From Deltaproteobacteria bacterium (GTDB lineage Bacteria; Desulfobacterota; DSM-4660; Desulfatiglandales; HGW-15), in the NCBI GenBank assembly GCA_019308985.1, contig JAFDHB010000202.1, forward strand, positions 1 through 5,924: DNA of 5,924 nucleotides. Direction: 5' to 3'. Positions 1 to 5,924 of this stretch are shown in pieces. Every line of letters starts with the position of its first letter. The first letter of the stretch is position 1. The notes beneath the pieces are model-generated. The model saw only the letters and a program-made list of their open reading frames with translations, did no database searches and was not told where the DNA came from. Made by a program: the position numbers and the translations under genes.

Positions 1-26
1 AGAATCAATGGGAATGCCATGAATTC

Positions 27-55
27 TTGACATAATATGCCAATTTTATTAAAAT
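27..55 (+). promoter_or_regulatory. Sigma70-type promoter for pilC-pilS
   Basis: A perfect -35 hexamer TTGACA (27-32) is followed by exactly 17 bases and then TAAAAT (50-55), five of six matches to the -10 consensus. Transcription would start near 61-63 and leave an AT-rich leader of about 90 nt before the pilC start. The surrounding DNA is very AT-rich compared with the genes. All three forward frames are closed by position 35, so no upstream gene continues into this site. It suggests pilC-pilS can be transcribed separately from any pilB/pilT upstream. This is a pattern match only; no transcript data were available. Confidence 0.62.
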
Positions 56-137
56 AACCAAAAACAAAGCCAAAAAACCTTATATAGATTAACCCCGAGA
101 GGGATATTGTTTTTTTGAGATGATATGATAATGGCTT

Positions 138-144
138 AAGGAGG
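138..144 (+). promoter_or_regulatory. Strong ribosome binding site for pilC
   Basis: AAGGAGG, a near-perfect complement of the 16S rRNA 3' end, lies 7 bases before the ATG at 152. It fixes the start of pilC at that codon. Confidence 0.85.
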
Positions 145-151
145 ATCACAT

Positions 152-1360
152 ATGCCGGTATACATATGGGTAGCCGAAACCAAGAGGGGTAGGAAGCTGA
201 AGGGGGAGATCGATGCCCCAAATGAATCCATCGCCTTGAACCAGCTGAAGAAACGTAACTTCACGGTAAAAAAGTTAAAGCCTAAACCTAAAGACCTTTT
301 TGAAAACGTTTCGTTCCTCCAGCCAAAGATCAAGAACAAGGACATCGTGGTGTTTACGCGACAATTTTCCACCATGATAGATGCCGGTCTTCCCCTGGTA
401 CAGGGTTTGAGCATATTGGCGGAACAGTCGGACAACCCCACATTCAAGAAGGTCCTGAAACAGATTACAAAGGATGTGGAAGGGGGATCAACGCTGGCCG
501 AGGCCATGAAAAAGCATCCCAAGGTCTTTGATACCCTTTTCGTGAACCTCGTGGCTGCAGGAGAGGTTGGTGGAATACTTGATACAATTTTGCGGCGCCT
601 GGCGGAATACATAGAAAAGGCGGAAAAACTCAAGTCTCAAATCAAGGGCGCATTGACCTACCCGTTGGTCGTAGTGGGAATAGCCATCATAGTCATTGCA
701 GTAATTCTCATATTCGTTATTCCGGTATTCGAGGAGATGTTTTCAAGCTTCGGTTCTGCACTCCCCGCTCCCACCCAGATCGTGGTAAATATGAGCAGAT
801 TCGTGAAAGGGAATTTTCATTGGATATTCTTGGCGATTGTGGCCCTGGGCGTGGGCTTCAAGAAGTACAGGGGGACGAAATCCGGAAGAAAGGTGACGGA
901 CACTATTGCGCTCAAGTTGCCGGTCTTCGGAGAGCTGCTCAAGAAAGTCGCTGTGGCAAGATTTACGAGGACCCTGGGAACGATGATCACCAGTGGCGTT
1001 CCCATCTTGGATGCGCTGGAGATAGTGGCCAAGACATCTGGAAACGTGGTTCTTGAAGAGATACTTTACGAGGTGAGGACCAGTATAGCCGAGGGTCAGA
1101 CGATTGCGGAACCCTTGTCTGAGAATGACATTTTTCCCGGCATGGTAGTCCAAATGATTTCCGTAGGAGAAGCCACAGGTGCCCTGGACAGCATGCTGGC
1201 CAAGATAGCCGATTTCTACGATGAAGAGGTGGATGCGGCTGTTGACGCAATGACCTCCATGCTGGAACCTCTCCTGATGCTCTTCCTGGGTGGGTCGATA
1301 GGAGGACTGGTTATAGCCATGTACCTGCCCATATTTCAAATGGCTGCCGCCATGGGATAG
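152..1360 (+). CDS. pilC: Type IV pilus inner-membrane platform protein PilC (T2SSF family)
   Basis: This 402-residue protein has the usual length and architecture of PilC/GspF. The family forms the inner-membrane platform that couples the cytoplasmic ATPases (PilB for extension, PilT for retraction) to pilin polymerisation. A short N-terminal cytoplasmic part (YIWVAETKRGRKLKGEI) precedes two tandem T2SSF domains, roughly residues 65-195 and 268-395. The internal duplication is visible: FTRQFSTMIDAGLPL (69-82 region) is repeated as FTRTLGTMITSGVPI (271-285), and AAGEVGGILD (135-144) as SVGEATGALD (337-346). Hydrophobic segments lie near 171-193, 222-237 and 372-395, giving the expected three helices; YP (170-171) and EP (372-373) sit at the helix entries. 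The strong AAGGAGG site supports the ATG used. pilS follows after 12 bases, so the two are probably cotranscribed, and this neighbour favours PilC over the type II secretion paralogue GspF. No truncation or missing motif is seen. Confidence 0.95.
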   Translation: MPVYIWVAETKRGRKLKGEIDAPNESIALNQLKKRNFTVKKLKPKPKDLFENVSFLQPKIKNKDIVVFTRQFSTMIDAGLPLVQGLSILAEQSDNPTFKKVLKQITKDVEGGSTLAEAMKKHPKVFDTLFVNLVAAGEVGGILDTILRRLAEYIEKAEKLKSQIKGALTYPLVVVGIAIIVIAVILIFVIPVFEEMFSSFGSALPAPTQIVVNMSRFVKGNFHWIFLAIVALGVGFKKYRGTKSGRKVTDTIALKLPVFGELLKKVAVARFTRTLGTMITSGVPILDALEIVAKTSGNVVLEEILYEVRTSIAEGQTIAEPLSENDIFPGMVVQMISVGEATGALDSMLAKIADFYDEEVDAAVDAMTSMLEPLLMLFLGGSIGGLVIAMYLPIFQMAAAMG

Positions 1361-1372
1361 CAAAGGGGCCCT

Positions 1373-3082
1373 ATGGACAATAGTAGTGGTGCTACGAGTG
1401 GCGAAGCAGAGCTCTCCAGGCGCCTTCAAAAACTGATGCTTTTGAGGGTGCTCTTCGGGTCTCTCCTTCTTGGCGCCTCGATAATTGTCCAGGTCAGAGA
1501 GACCAAAACATACTTTGGAGACATCCAAACATCCCACTATGCCATCATAGGTACGATCTACTTCCTAACTTTTATCTATGCCATCCTTCTGAAGCGGTCA
1601 AAGGACCTTGTCACCTTCGCCTATACGCAACTCTTTATTGATACCTTCCTGGTAACAATCATAATCTATGTCACGGGTGGTATCGAGAGCATCTTTTCAT
1701 TCTTATATATCCTGACCATAATCAGCGGGAGTATAATCCTGTACCGCAAGGGGGGCATGGCGACTGCTTCCAGCAGTAGCATCCTTTATGGCCTTCTCCT
1801 TGACTTGCATTACTACGGCGTCATAGAACCGATAGGTAGTAAGCTGCATTTTTCTCCCGAATACAAGGGAATATACATTTTCTATATGATCTTGGTCAAT
1901 GTAGCCGCCTTTTACGTGGTGGCCTTTTTGAGCAGCTATCCGTCAGAACAGGAAAGAAAGAGCAGAGTGGAACTGGAGGCCAGACAGGATGACATAACCA
2001 GGCTGGAGGCCCTGAATGAGTGGATCGTCCGGAGCATTGATTCCGGACTGATTGCAGTGGATGAAAGAAACAGGATCATTCTCTTCAACCCGGCGGCTGA
2101 AAAGATATTTGAGATTGAATCTCGGAGTGCCCTAGCCAGGGAACTATTTGGTATGCTCCCCTTCTTGAAGGGCCATGTTGATGCTGATGCCAGGCCTTTG
2201 AAGCTTAGGAACAGATTCCATTCTTACGCGGACATAGAATACACCAGATCCAACGGGAAAAATGTCTTTCTCAGATTATCCATCTCACCTCTCCACTCAC
2301 CGGAAAGCGGCAGTAAAGGGCAGATCCTCCTATTTCAGGACATAACCGAGATTAAGCGGATCGAGGACGAAATGAAGAGGGTTGAAGGACTGGCAATGAT
2401 AGGAGAGCTGGCGGCAGGCATAGCCCACGAGATCAGAAATCCCATGGCATCAATCAGCGGGTCAATACAGATGTTAAAGGAGGGGCTGGACAGGGATGAT
2501 GTCAATAGCAGATTGATGGGCATAGTACTGAGAGAAATCAATAGGTTAAACCATTTGGTAGATGATTTTCTCCGATATGCGAGACCAAAGGAGCCGAAAC
2601 TGGAAAAGGTAGATCTCAAGGAGCTTATAATCGAATCTCTGGAACTCTTCAAGAATAGCAGGAAATGGGTTTCGCGGATGGAAGTCAGGACCCAATTCAA
2701 GCGGCCCATATATATCAACTCTGACCCGGAACAGATCAAGCAGGTATTATGGAACCTGTACATAAATGCCAGTGAAGCCATGCCCAATGGAGGGGCCCTG
2801 CATATTGAGACTGACCTTGTCAATGTTAATGGCGGGATAGAAGGAGAAGAGGAGATGGCAAGAATAGTCCTAAGGGACACGGGAAAAGGCTTCAGCCCTG
2901 CAGCACTTGACCACCTCTTCACCCCTTTCTTCACTACCAAGGAGGAAGGCTCTGGGCTGGGCCTGGCCATTGTGAAGAGGATCGTGGAGGGTCTAAACGG
3001 CAAGGTCTCCGGTAGGTGCCACCCCGAAGGAGGGGCCGAGATTACAATCCTACTCCACCCTTCCCCATTAACATCCAGTTGA
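1373..3082 (+). CDS. pilS: Membrane sensor histidine kinase PilS
   Basis: A 569-residue sensor kinase of the PilS type. In Pseudomonas and relatives PilS phosphorylates the sigma54 activator PilR and thereby controls pilin (pilA) transcription. Six hydrophobic segments lie near residues 22-42, 56-73, 79-102, 106-124, 129-150 and 166-188, matching the six-helix PilS sensor. A charged linker (about 190-212) leads to a PAS domain (about 207-328; SIDSGLIAVDERNRIILFNPAAEKIF). The HisKA domain carries the H-box AHEIRNP with phospho-acceptor His352. The ATPase domain is complete: N-box with Asn461/Asn465, G1 DTGKGF (502-507), F-box LFTPFFTTK (515-523) and G2 GSGLGLAI (526-533). There is no attached receiver domain. 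The start ATG is preceded by AAAGGGG (1362-1368) with a short 4-base spacing and lies 12 bases after pilC, implying one transcript. The gene is intact, but no pilR follows, so its response regulator must be encoded elsewhere or upstream. A generic six-helix NtrB-like kinase is the alternative; pilC adjacency favours PilS. Confidence 0.9.
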   Translation: MDNSSGATSGEAELSRRLQKLMLLRVLFGSLLLGASIIVQVRETKTYFGDIQTSHYAIIGTIYFLTFIYAILLKRSKDLVTFAYTQLFIDTFLVTIIIYVTGGIESIFSFLYILTIISGSIILYRKGGMATASSSSILYGLLLDLHYYGVIEPIGSKLHFSPEYKGIYIFYMILVNVAAFYVVAFLSSYPSEQERKSRVELEARQDDITRLEALNEWIVRSIDSGLIAVDERNRIILFNPAAEKIFEIESRSALARELFGMLPFLKGHVDADARPLKLRNRFHSYADIEYTRSNGKNVFLRLSISPLHSPESGSKGQILLFQDITEIKRIEDEMKRVEGLAMIGELAAGIAHEIRNPMASISGSIQMLKEGLDRDDVNSRLMGIVLREINRLNHLVDDFLRYARPKEPKLEKVDLKELIIESLELFKNSRKWVSRMEVRTQFKRPIYINSDPEQIKQVLWNLYINASEAMPNGGALHIETDLVNVNGGIEGEEEMARIVLRDTGKGFSPAALDHLFTPFFTTKEEGSGLGLAIVKRIVEGLNGKVSGRCHPEGGAEITILLHPSPLTSS

Positions 3083-3086
3083 CCAA

Positions 3087-3150
3087 TTCTCCCTGTTTGC
3101 CCTATCAAGGAGCTGAAGGAGGAGAACAGGGTAAGCAACCTGAGGGAGAA
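3087..3150 (+). repeat. Overlapping inverted repeats with two exclusive pairings
   Basis: TTCTCCCT (3087-3094) is the exact reverse complement of AGGGAGAA (3143-3150). The overlapping CCCTGTT (3091-3097) is the exact reverse complement of AACAGGG (3125-3131), extendable by one G-T pair. Because the left arms share CCCT, an RNA could form only one of the two stems at a time. No run of T follows either stem, so neither is an ordinary intrinsic terminator. In a gap this long, repeats of 7-8 bp can occur by chance, so a function is only a possibility. Confidence 0.3.
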
Positions 3151-3153
3151 AGT

Positions 3154-3396
3154 ATGTCGGATATGAGAAATATGGAGTACTTGGAACATAACAGGTGGAA
3201 AAGAAGCATGATTTCGGGTTAAAATATAAACCTCCAGGAGCGACATGCGCGATCGAAGCGGAGAGGTGGCGCGTTTTGTAGGCTCCCAATCGATTCGGTT
3301 ACGGATGGAAGGGTGAGGAAGCTGCTGGTTGTTTCAAGGACCTTCGAGAGAGAAACCGAGTTGGATGACTACTATAACGCCTCTTTTCAACGGTGA
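3154..3396 (+). other. Row of three micro-ORFs, coding status doubtful
   Basis: Three very short ORFs follow one another. ATG 3154 to TAA 3222 (22 aa, MSDMRNMEYLEHNRWKRSMI then SG) has GGGAG at 3144-3148, 5 bases upstream. ATG 3245 to TGA 3316 (23 aa) has AGGAG at 3236-3240, 4 bases upstream. GTG 3313 to TGA 3396 (27 aa, beginning VRKLLVVSRTF) overlaps the previous stop in a GTGA junction. The radical SAM start follows 19 bases later. None resembles a protein I recognise. They could be leader peptides, fragments of a decayed gene, or chance in purine-rich DNA; chance is the default. Confidence 0.15.
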
Positions 3397-3403
3397 ATTG
3401 TAA

Positions 3404-3408
3404 AAGGA
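3404..3408 (+). promoter_or_regulatory. Ribosome binding site deciding a TTG start
   Basis: AAGGA lies 7 bases before the TTG at 3416. An in-frame TAA at 3401-3403 excludes any earlier start. The next in-frame ATG/GTG codons lie downstream of the conserved RPSRYLGGE motif, so TTG is the likely initiator. Confidence 0.7.
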
Positions 3409-3415
3409 TAAAGAC

Positions 3416-5917
3416 TTGAATTGGTTATGCTCTGTCAGCCGTCCGAGCCGATACCTCGGCGGAGAAGTAAATGCGATAAAAAAGGACCACTCAAAGGTGG
3501 GGCTGACTATTGCTCTCGGATTCCCTGACACCTACGAGGTGGGCATGTCGCACTTGGGGCTAAAGATCCTCTATCACATAGTCAATAGAGAGGACTGGAT
3601 TGCAGGTGAGAGGGTATTCTGCCCCTGGGCCGACATGGAAAGAGAATTGAGGGCGAGAGGATTACCTCTTTGCACCTTGGAATCCGGAAAGGCCTTGAGG
3701 GATTTTGACCTGATAGGATTCAGTCTCCAGAGTGAACTGTCTTTCACGAATATCCTTACAATGCTCGATTTGGCTGGTATTCCTTTTCTTTCCCAGGAGA
3801 GAAGGCAAACTTTTCCCCTGGTAATTGCAGGAGGACCGGCATGTTTTAACCCGGAGCCCGTCGCCGAGATCTTTGATGCAATCCTGGTTGGTGACGGGGA
3901 ACAGGCGCTTTTGGAGATTTGCCGGATCGTAAGCCGTGCAAAGAAACAAGGCTCTGTGAAAAAAGAAGAAATTCTCCTGCGCCTGACGGAAATAGCAGGG
4001 GTCTATATCCCTTCACTTTTCCGAGTACATCATCAGGACGATGGCCTGATTAAGGGCATTGAGGCCCTCCAACCAGGATACGGGGAAATTCGAAAGGCTG
4101 TTTTCCCTGATTTGGACCAGTGCCCTTTTCCCACCCATCAGGTCGTCCCCTTTACAGAGCTGGTACATGATCGACTGGCTATTGAGATTTCCCGGGGATG
4201 CACCAGAGGATGCCGGTTTTGCCAGGCCGGTATGATCTATCGCCCGGTAAGGGAAAGAGACGCGGATTCGGTCCTGAGGATCGCCGAGCTGGGAATCAGG
4301 GGAACGGGGTTTGACGAGTTGTCCCTGTTATCCTTGAGCTCCGGCGATTACGGTTGTATACGGCCTTTACTGAGGGCCTTGATGGACAGGCAATCCAAGG
4401 AGAAAATCGCTGTTAGTTTCCCGTCCTTGAGAGTGGATAGCCTTGATCATTCATGGCTCGAACAAATCAAGAGGGTGAGAAAGACGGGCTTTACTCTGGC
4501 ACCGGAAGCGGGAAATGATGGCCTGAGAAGAATCATCAACAAGACATTGACCAATGCCGAGGTGCTGGAAACCGTGAAAGCGGTGTATGAGGGAGGATGG
4601 AACCTGGTCAAGCTCTATTTCATGGTGGGGCTGCCTGGAGAGAGAGAAAGCGATTCCAAGGACATCGTAGACCTGGCAAACGAGGTGGCGGGACTCTCAA
4701 GGGGACAAGGAAGGAATAACAGGCTCAACATCAGTGTGGCAACCTTTGTGCCCAAGTCCCATACACCTTTCATGTGGGCCGAGCAGCTCCTACTCGAGGA
4801 AGCACGGAGGCGCATTGAATTCATCAGGAACGCTTTGAAGAACAGGAGGATCAGGGTCAAGTGGAATCAACCTGAGATGAGTTGGCTCGAAGGCATCTTT
4901 TCCAGAGGGGACAGGAGGTTGACCGAAGTGCTCATAAGGGCGTGGCAGAAGGGGGCCAGGTTTGACGCCTGGGGAGAGTGCTACCGTATGGATCTGTGGG
5001 AAGAAGCATTCAGGGAATCGGGATTGGATCATGAGTTCTATCTTTACCGGCAAAGGTCCCCGGGGGAAATTCTGCCCTGGCATCATATCAAGTCCGGAGT
5101 CACTGATGAGTACCTCAAGAAGGAATGGGAAAAGGCCCTTAAGGGGGAGACCACACCTGACTGCCGTGAGGGCTGTTTGAATTGCGGCGTATGCGATCAC
5201 AGGGATATCGCACCAAGATTATATTACGAGGATCGGGTGTCCTACGGAGCCGGACCGGCCATTTCAGAGGCAGGGACCTCGGAGGTGCAGACCAGGAGAT
5301 ACAGACTGACTTTTTCAAAGACAGGGGGCATCAGGTTCCTTAGTCACCTAGAGACCGTCAGGGTATTCTTGAGGGCTTTTAGAAGAGCTGGTCTCAAGCT
5401 TGTCCACTCCAAGGGATATCACCCGTTGCCAAGAGTGACGTTTGCCACGGCTCTGCCGGTTGGCATGGAGAGCCTTAATGAGACCATTGATTTGGAAGTT
5501 TTCGAGGGGCATAGCCCCGGAAAGATAAGGGAAGATGTACAGGAGCAGCTCCCCGAAGGCCTTTCGATCCTGGATGTGAAAGATATTACCCATGAGCCAA
5601 GGGGTGCCAAAATAAAGGAAACCCATTTCCAGATCACCCTAAATGGACTGGGTCTGGATAGAGAGGCCGTAAGGCAGTTCATGGAAGCGGAACACTTCCA
5701 TGTGATCAAGAGGACGAAGAAGGGTGAGAGGAAACTCGATGCCCGGGCCCTGGTAAAATCTATGAGCCTTGTGGGGCCCGACAAACTGGAAATGGTATTC
5801 ACACACAGAGGGGTAGGAGAGCTGAGGCCGATTGACATTCTCAAGGATGTGCTTCATCTCGAAAAGAAGGACTTGGAAAAGGTCGGGATATTGAAGACAA
5901 AGCAGATCATGAATTGA
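3416..5917 (+). CDS. Fused radical SAM protein (TIGR03960) with C-terminal DUF2344 (TIGR03936) domain
   Basis: An 833-residue protein, the length expected for the fused form of two families that are separate neighbouring genes in other bacteria. The biochemical function of both is unknown to me. It opens with the family signature RPSRYLGGEVNAI (9-21). A Radical_SAM_N2-like domain, resembling a B12-binding fold, spans about 30-230 (FPDTYEVGMSHLGLKIL, IAGGPACFNPEP, LVGDGEQALLEI); I see no DxHxxG cobalamin-ligand motif in it. The radical SAM core (about 250-480) has EISRGCTRGCRFCQ, with Cys262, Cys266 and Cys269 as the expected [4Fe-4S]/SAM cluster ligands. Later core motifs include LAPEAGNDGLRR and YFMVGLPGE. 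A second cluster follows: Cys583, Cys587, Cys590 and Cys593 in DCREGCLNCGVCD. From about 627 to the end is DUF2344, with RLTFSKTGGIRFLSHLE, FRRAGLKLVHSKGYHPLPR and ALPVGMES. The TTG start is supported by AAGGA 7 bases upstream and an in-frame stop just before. The stop overlaps the next ATG, indicating translational coupling. Family context suggests a link to RNA processing or translation, which is inference only. Confidence 0.93.
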   Translation: MNWLCSVSRPSRYLGGEVNAIKKDHSKVGLTIALGFPDTYEVGMSHLGLKILYHIVNREDWIAGERVFCPWADMERELRARGLPLCTLESGKALRDFDLIGFSLQSELSFTNILTMLDLAGIPFLSQERRQTFPLVIAGGPACFNPEPVAEIFDAILVGDGEQALLEICRIVSRAKKQGSVKKEEILLRLTEIAGVYIPSLFRVHHQDDGLIKGIEALQPGYGEIRKAVFPDLDQCPFPTHQVVPFTELVHDRLAIEISRGCTRGCRFCQAGMIYRPVRERDADSVLRIAELGIRGTGFDELSLLSLSSGDYGCIRPLLRALMDRQSKEKIAVSFPSLRVDSLDHSWLEQIKRVRKTGFTLAPEAGNDGLRRIINKTLTNAEVLETVKAVYEGGWNLVKLYFMVGLPGERESDSKDIVDLANEVAGLSRGQGRNNRLNISVATFVPKSHTPFMWAEQLLLEEARRRIEFIRNALKNRRIRVKWNQPEMSWLEGIFSRGDRRLTEVLIRAWQKGARFDAWGECYRMDLWEEAFRESGLDHEFYLYRQRSPGEILPWHHIKSGVTDEYLKKEWEKALKGETTPDCREGCLNCGVCDHRDIAPRLYYEDRVSYGAGPAISEAGTSEVQTRRYRLTFSKTGGIRFLSHLETVRVFLRAFRRAGLKLVHSKGYHPLPRVTFATALPVGMESLNETIDLEVFEGHSPGKIREDVQEQLPEGLSILDVKDITHEPRGAKIKETHFQITLNGLGLDREAVRQFMEAEHFHVIKRTKKGERKLDARALVKSMSLVGPDKLEMVFTHRGVGELRPIDILKDVLHLEKKDLEKVGILKTKQIMN

Positions 5918-5924
5918 TGGCTTC
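5917..5924 (+). CDS. Start of a downstream gene (partial), possibly ribonuclease G
   Basis: An ATG at 5917-5919 shares its A with the TGA stop of the radical SAM gene (TGATG), followed by GCT TC, reading Met-Ala-Ser or similar before the window ends. A one-base overlap of this kind is typical of coupled genes in an operon. TIGR03960/DUF2344 genes are commonly followed by a ribonuclease E/G family gene (rng), so that is the best guess. Eight bases cannot identify a product, and no clear Shine-Dalgarno is visible upstream (AAGCAGATCATGAATTG), consistent with reinitiation after the upstream stop. Confidence 0.45.

Larger units (their letters stand above)
3083..3415 (+). other. 333-base gap between pilS and the radical SAM gene, no convincing gene
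   Basis: All three forward frames are interrupted by stops, and reverse-strand frames give only shadows. No tRNA, strong promoter or U-tailed terminator was found. It contains an 8-bp and a 7-bp inverted repeat sharing one arm near its left end, and an AT-rich patch TTAAAATATAAA (3219-3230) that resembles a -10 region but lacks a good -35. TATAAC at 3373-3378 is another isolated -10-like hexamer. Several micro-ORFs have Shine-Dalgarno-like sequences. It may be a 5' leader of the radical SAM operon, an untranslated spacer, or the remains of a lost gene; the position is where pilR would usually sit. Confidence 0.6.

Noticed and set aside
743..1537. 264-codon open frame on the minus strand across pilC and the start of pilS
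   Set aside because: It runs antisense to clearly conserved pilC and pilS coding sequence, has a low-complexity, His/Arg/Gln-rich translation and no family resemblance; it is a shadow of codon bias.
2474..2498. TAAAGGAGG inside pilS followed by ATG at 2496
   Set aside because: The site encodes the conserved Leu-Lys-Glu-Gly segment, the spacing is long, and the out-of-frame ATG opens only a few codons.
3079..3108. TTGACC-N18-TATCAA promoter overlapping the pilS stop
   Set aside because: The -10 matches only four of six bases with 18-base spacing; it cannot be separated from chance.
2335..3246. 303-codon open frame on the minus strand across the pilS kinase domain
   Set aside because: It mirrors the conserved HisKA and ATPase domains of pilS; its Ser/Leu-rich translation is typical of an antisense shadow.
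3245..3277. ATGCGC / GCGCGT stem followed by TTT as an intrinsic terminator
   Set aside because: The stem is six pairs with a G-T pair and an 18-base loop, and the T run is only four long; too weak to call.
3267..3280. TGGCGCGTTTTGTA, resembling a sigma54 -24/-12 promoter
   Set aside because: The distance between the GG and the TTG element is two bases too short, and the -12 GC is absent.
3261..3290. GGAGAGGTGGC, like the 5' end of a tRNA-Ser
   Set aside because: No D-loop, anticodon stem, TTCGAAT-type T-loop or matching 3' acceptor strand follows; the similarity is limited to 11 bases.

Overview
The window looks like chromosomal DNA of a Gram-negative bacterium, most plausibly a Desulfobacterota/Deltaproteobacteria-type organism. 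That placement is inferred from two things. One is the pilC-pilS type IV pilus pair. The other is a fused TIGR03960/DUF2344 radical SAM protein, an arrangement I associate with that group. The coding style agrees: many AGG/AGA arginine and ATA isoleucine codons, moderate GC, strong purine-rich Shine-Dalgarno sites. No mobile element, CRISPR array, rRNA or tRNA was seen. All genes run on the + strand.

Layout: positions 1-151 are an AT-rich upstream region with a good sigma70-type promoter (TTGACA-N17-TAAAAT), a leader of about 90 nt and a strong ribosome binding site. pilC (152-1360) encodes the polytopic inner-membrane platform protein of the type IV pilus machine. It is followed after 12 bases by pilS (1373-3082), a six-helix membrane histidine kinase with a PAS domain. 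The expected partner pilR does not follow. Instead there is a 333-base gap (3083-3415) with no convincing gene. It holds inverted repeats that could pair in two mutually exclusive ways and a row of very short ORFs with Shine-Dalgarno-like sequences.

From 3416 (TTG start with a well-placed AAGGA) to 5917 runs one long gene for an 833-residue protein. It has an N-terminal Radical_SAM_N2-like domain, a radical SAM core with CxxxCxxC, a second four-cysteine cluster, and a C-terminal DUF2344 (TIGR03936) domain. Its stop codon overlaps the ATG of the next gene (TGATG), of which only the first 8 bases are present; by family context this may be ribonuclease G.

Functionally the window is two modules: the end of a pilus assembly/regulation cluster, and the start of what is probably a conserved radical SAM/RNA-processing operon. 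The coding genes belong to known families. The least explained part is the gap between the modules, and the missing pilR is the main oddity.
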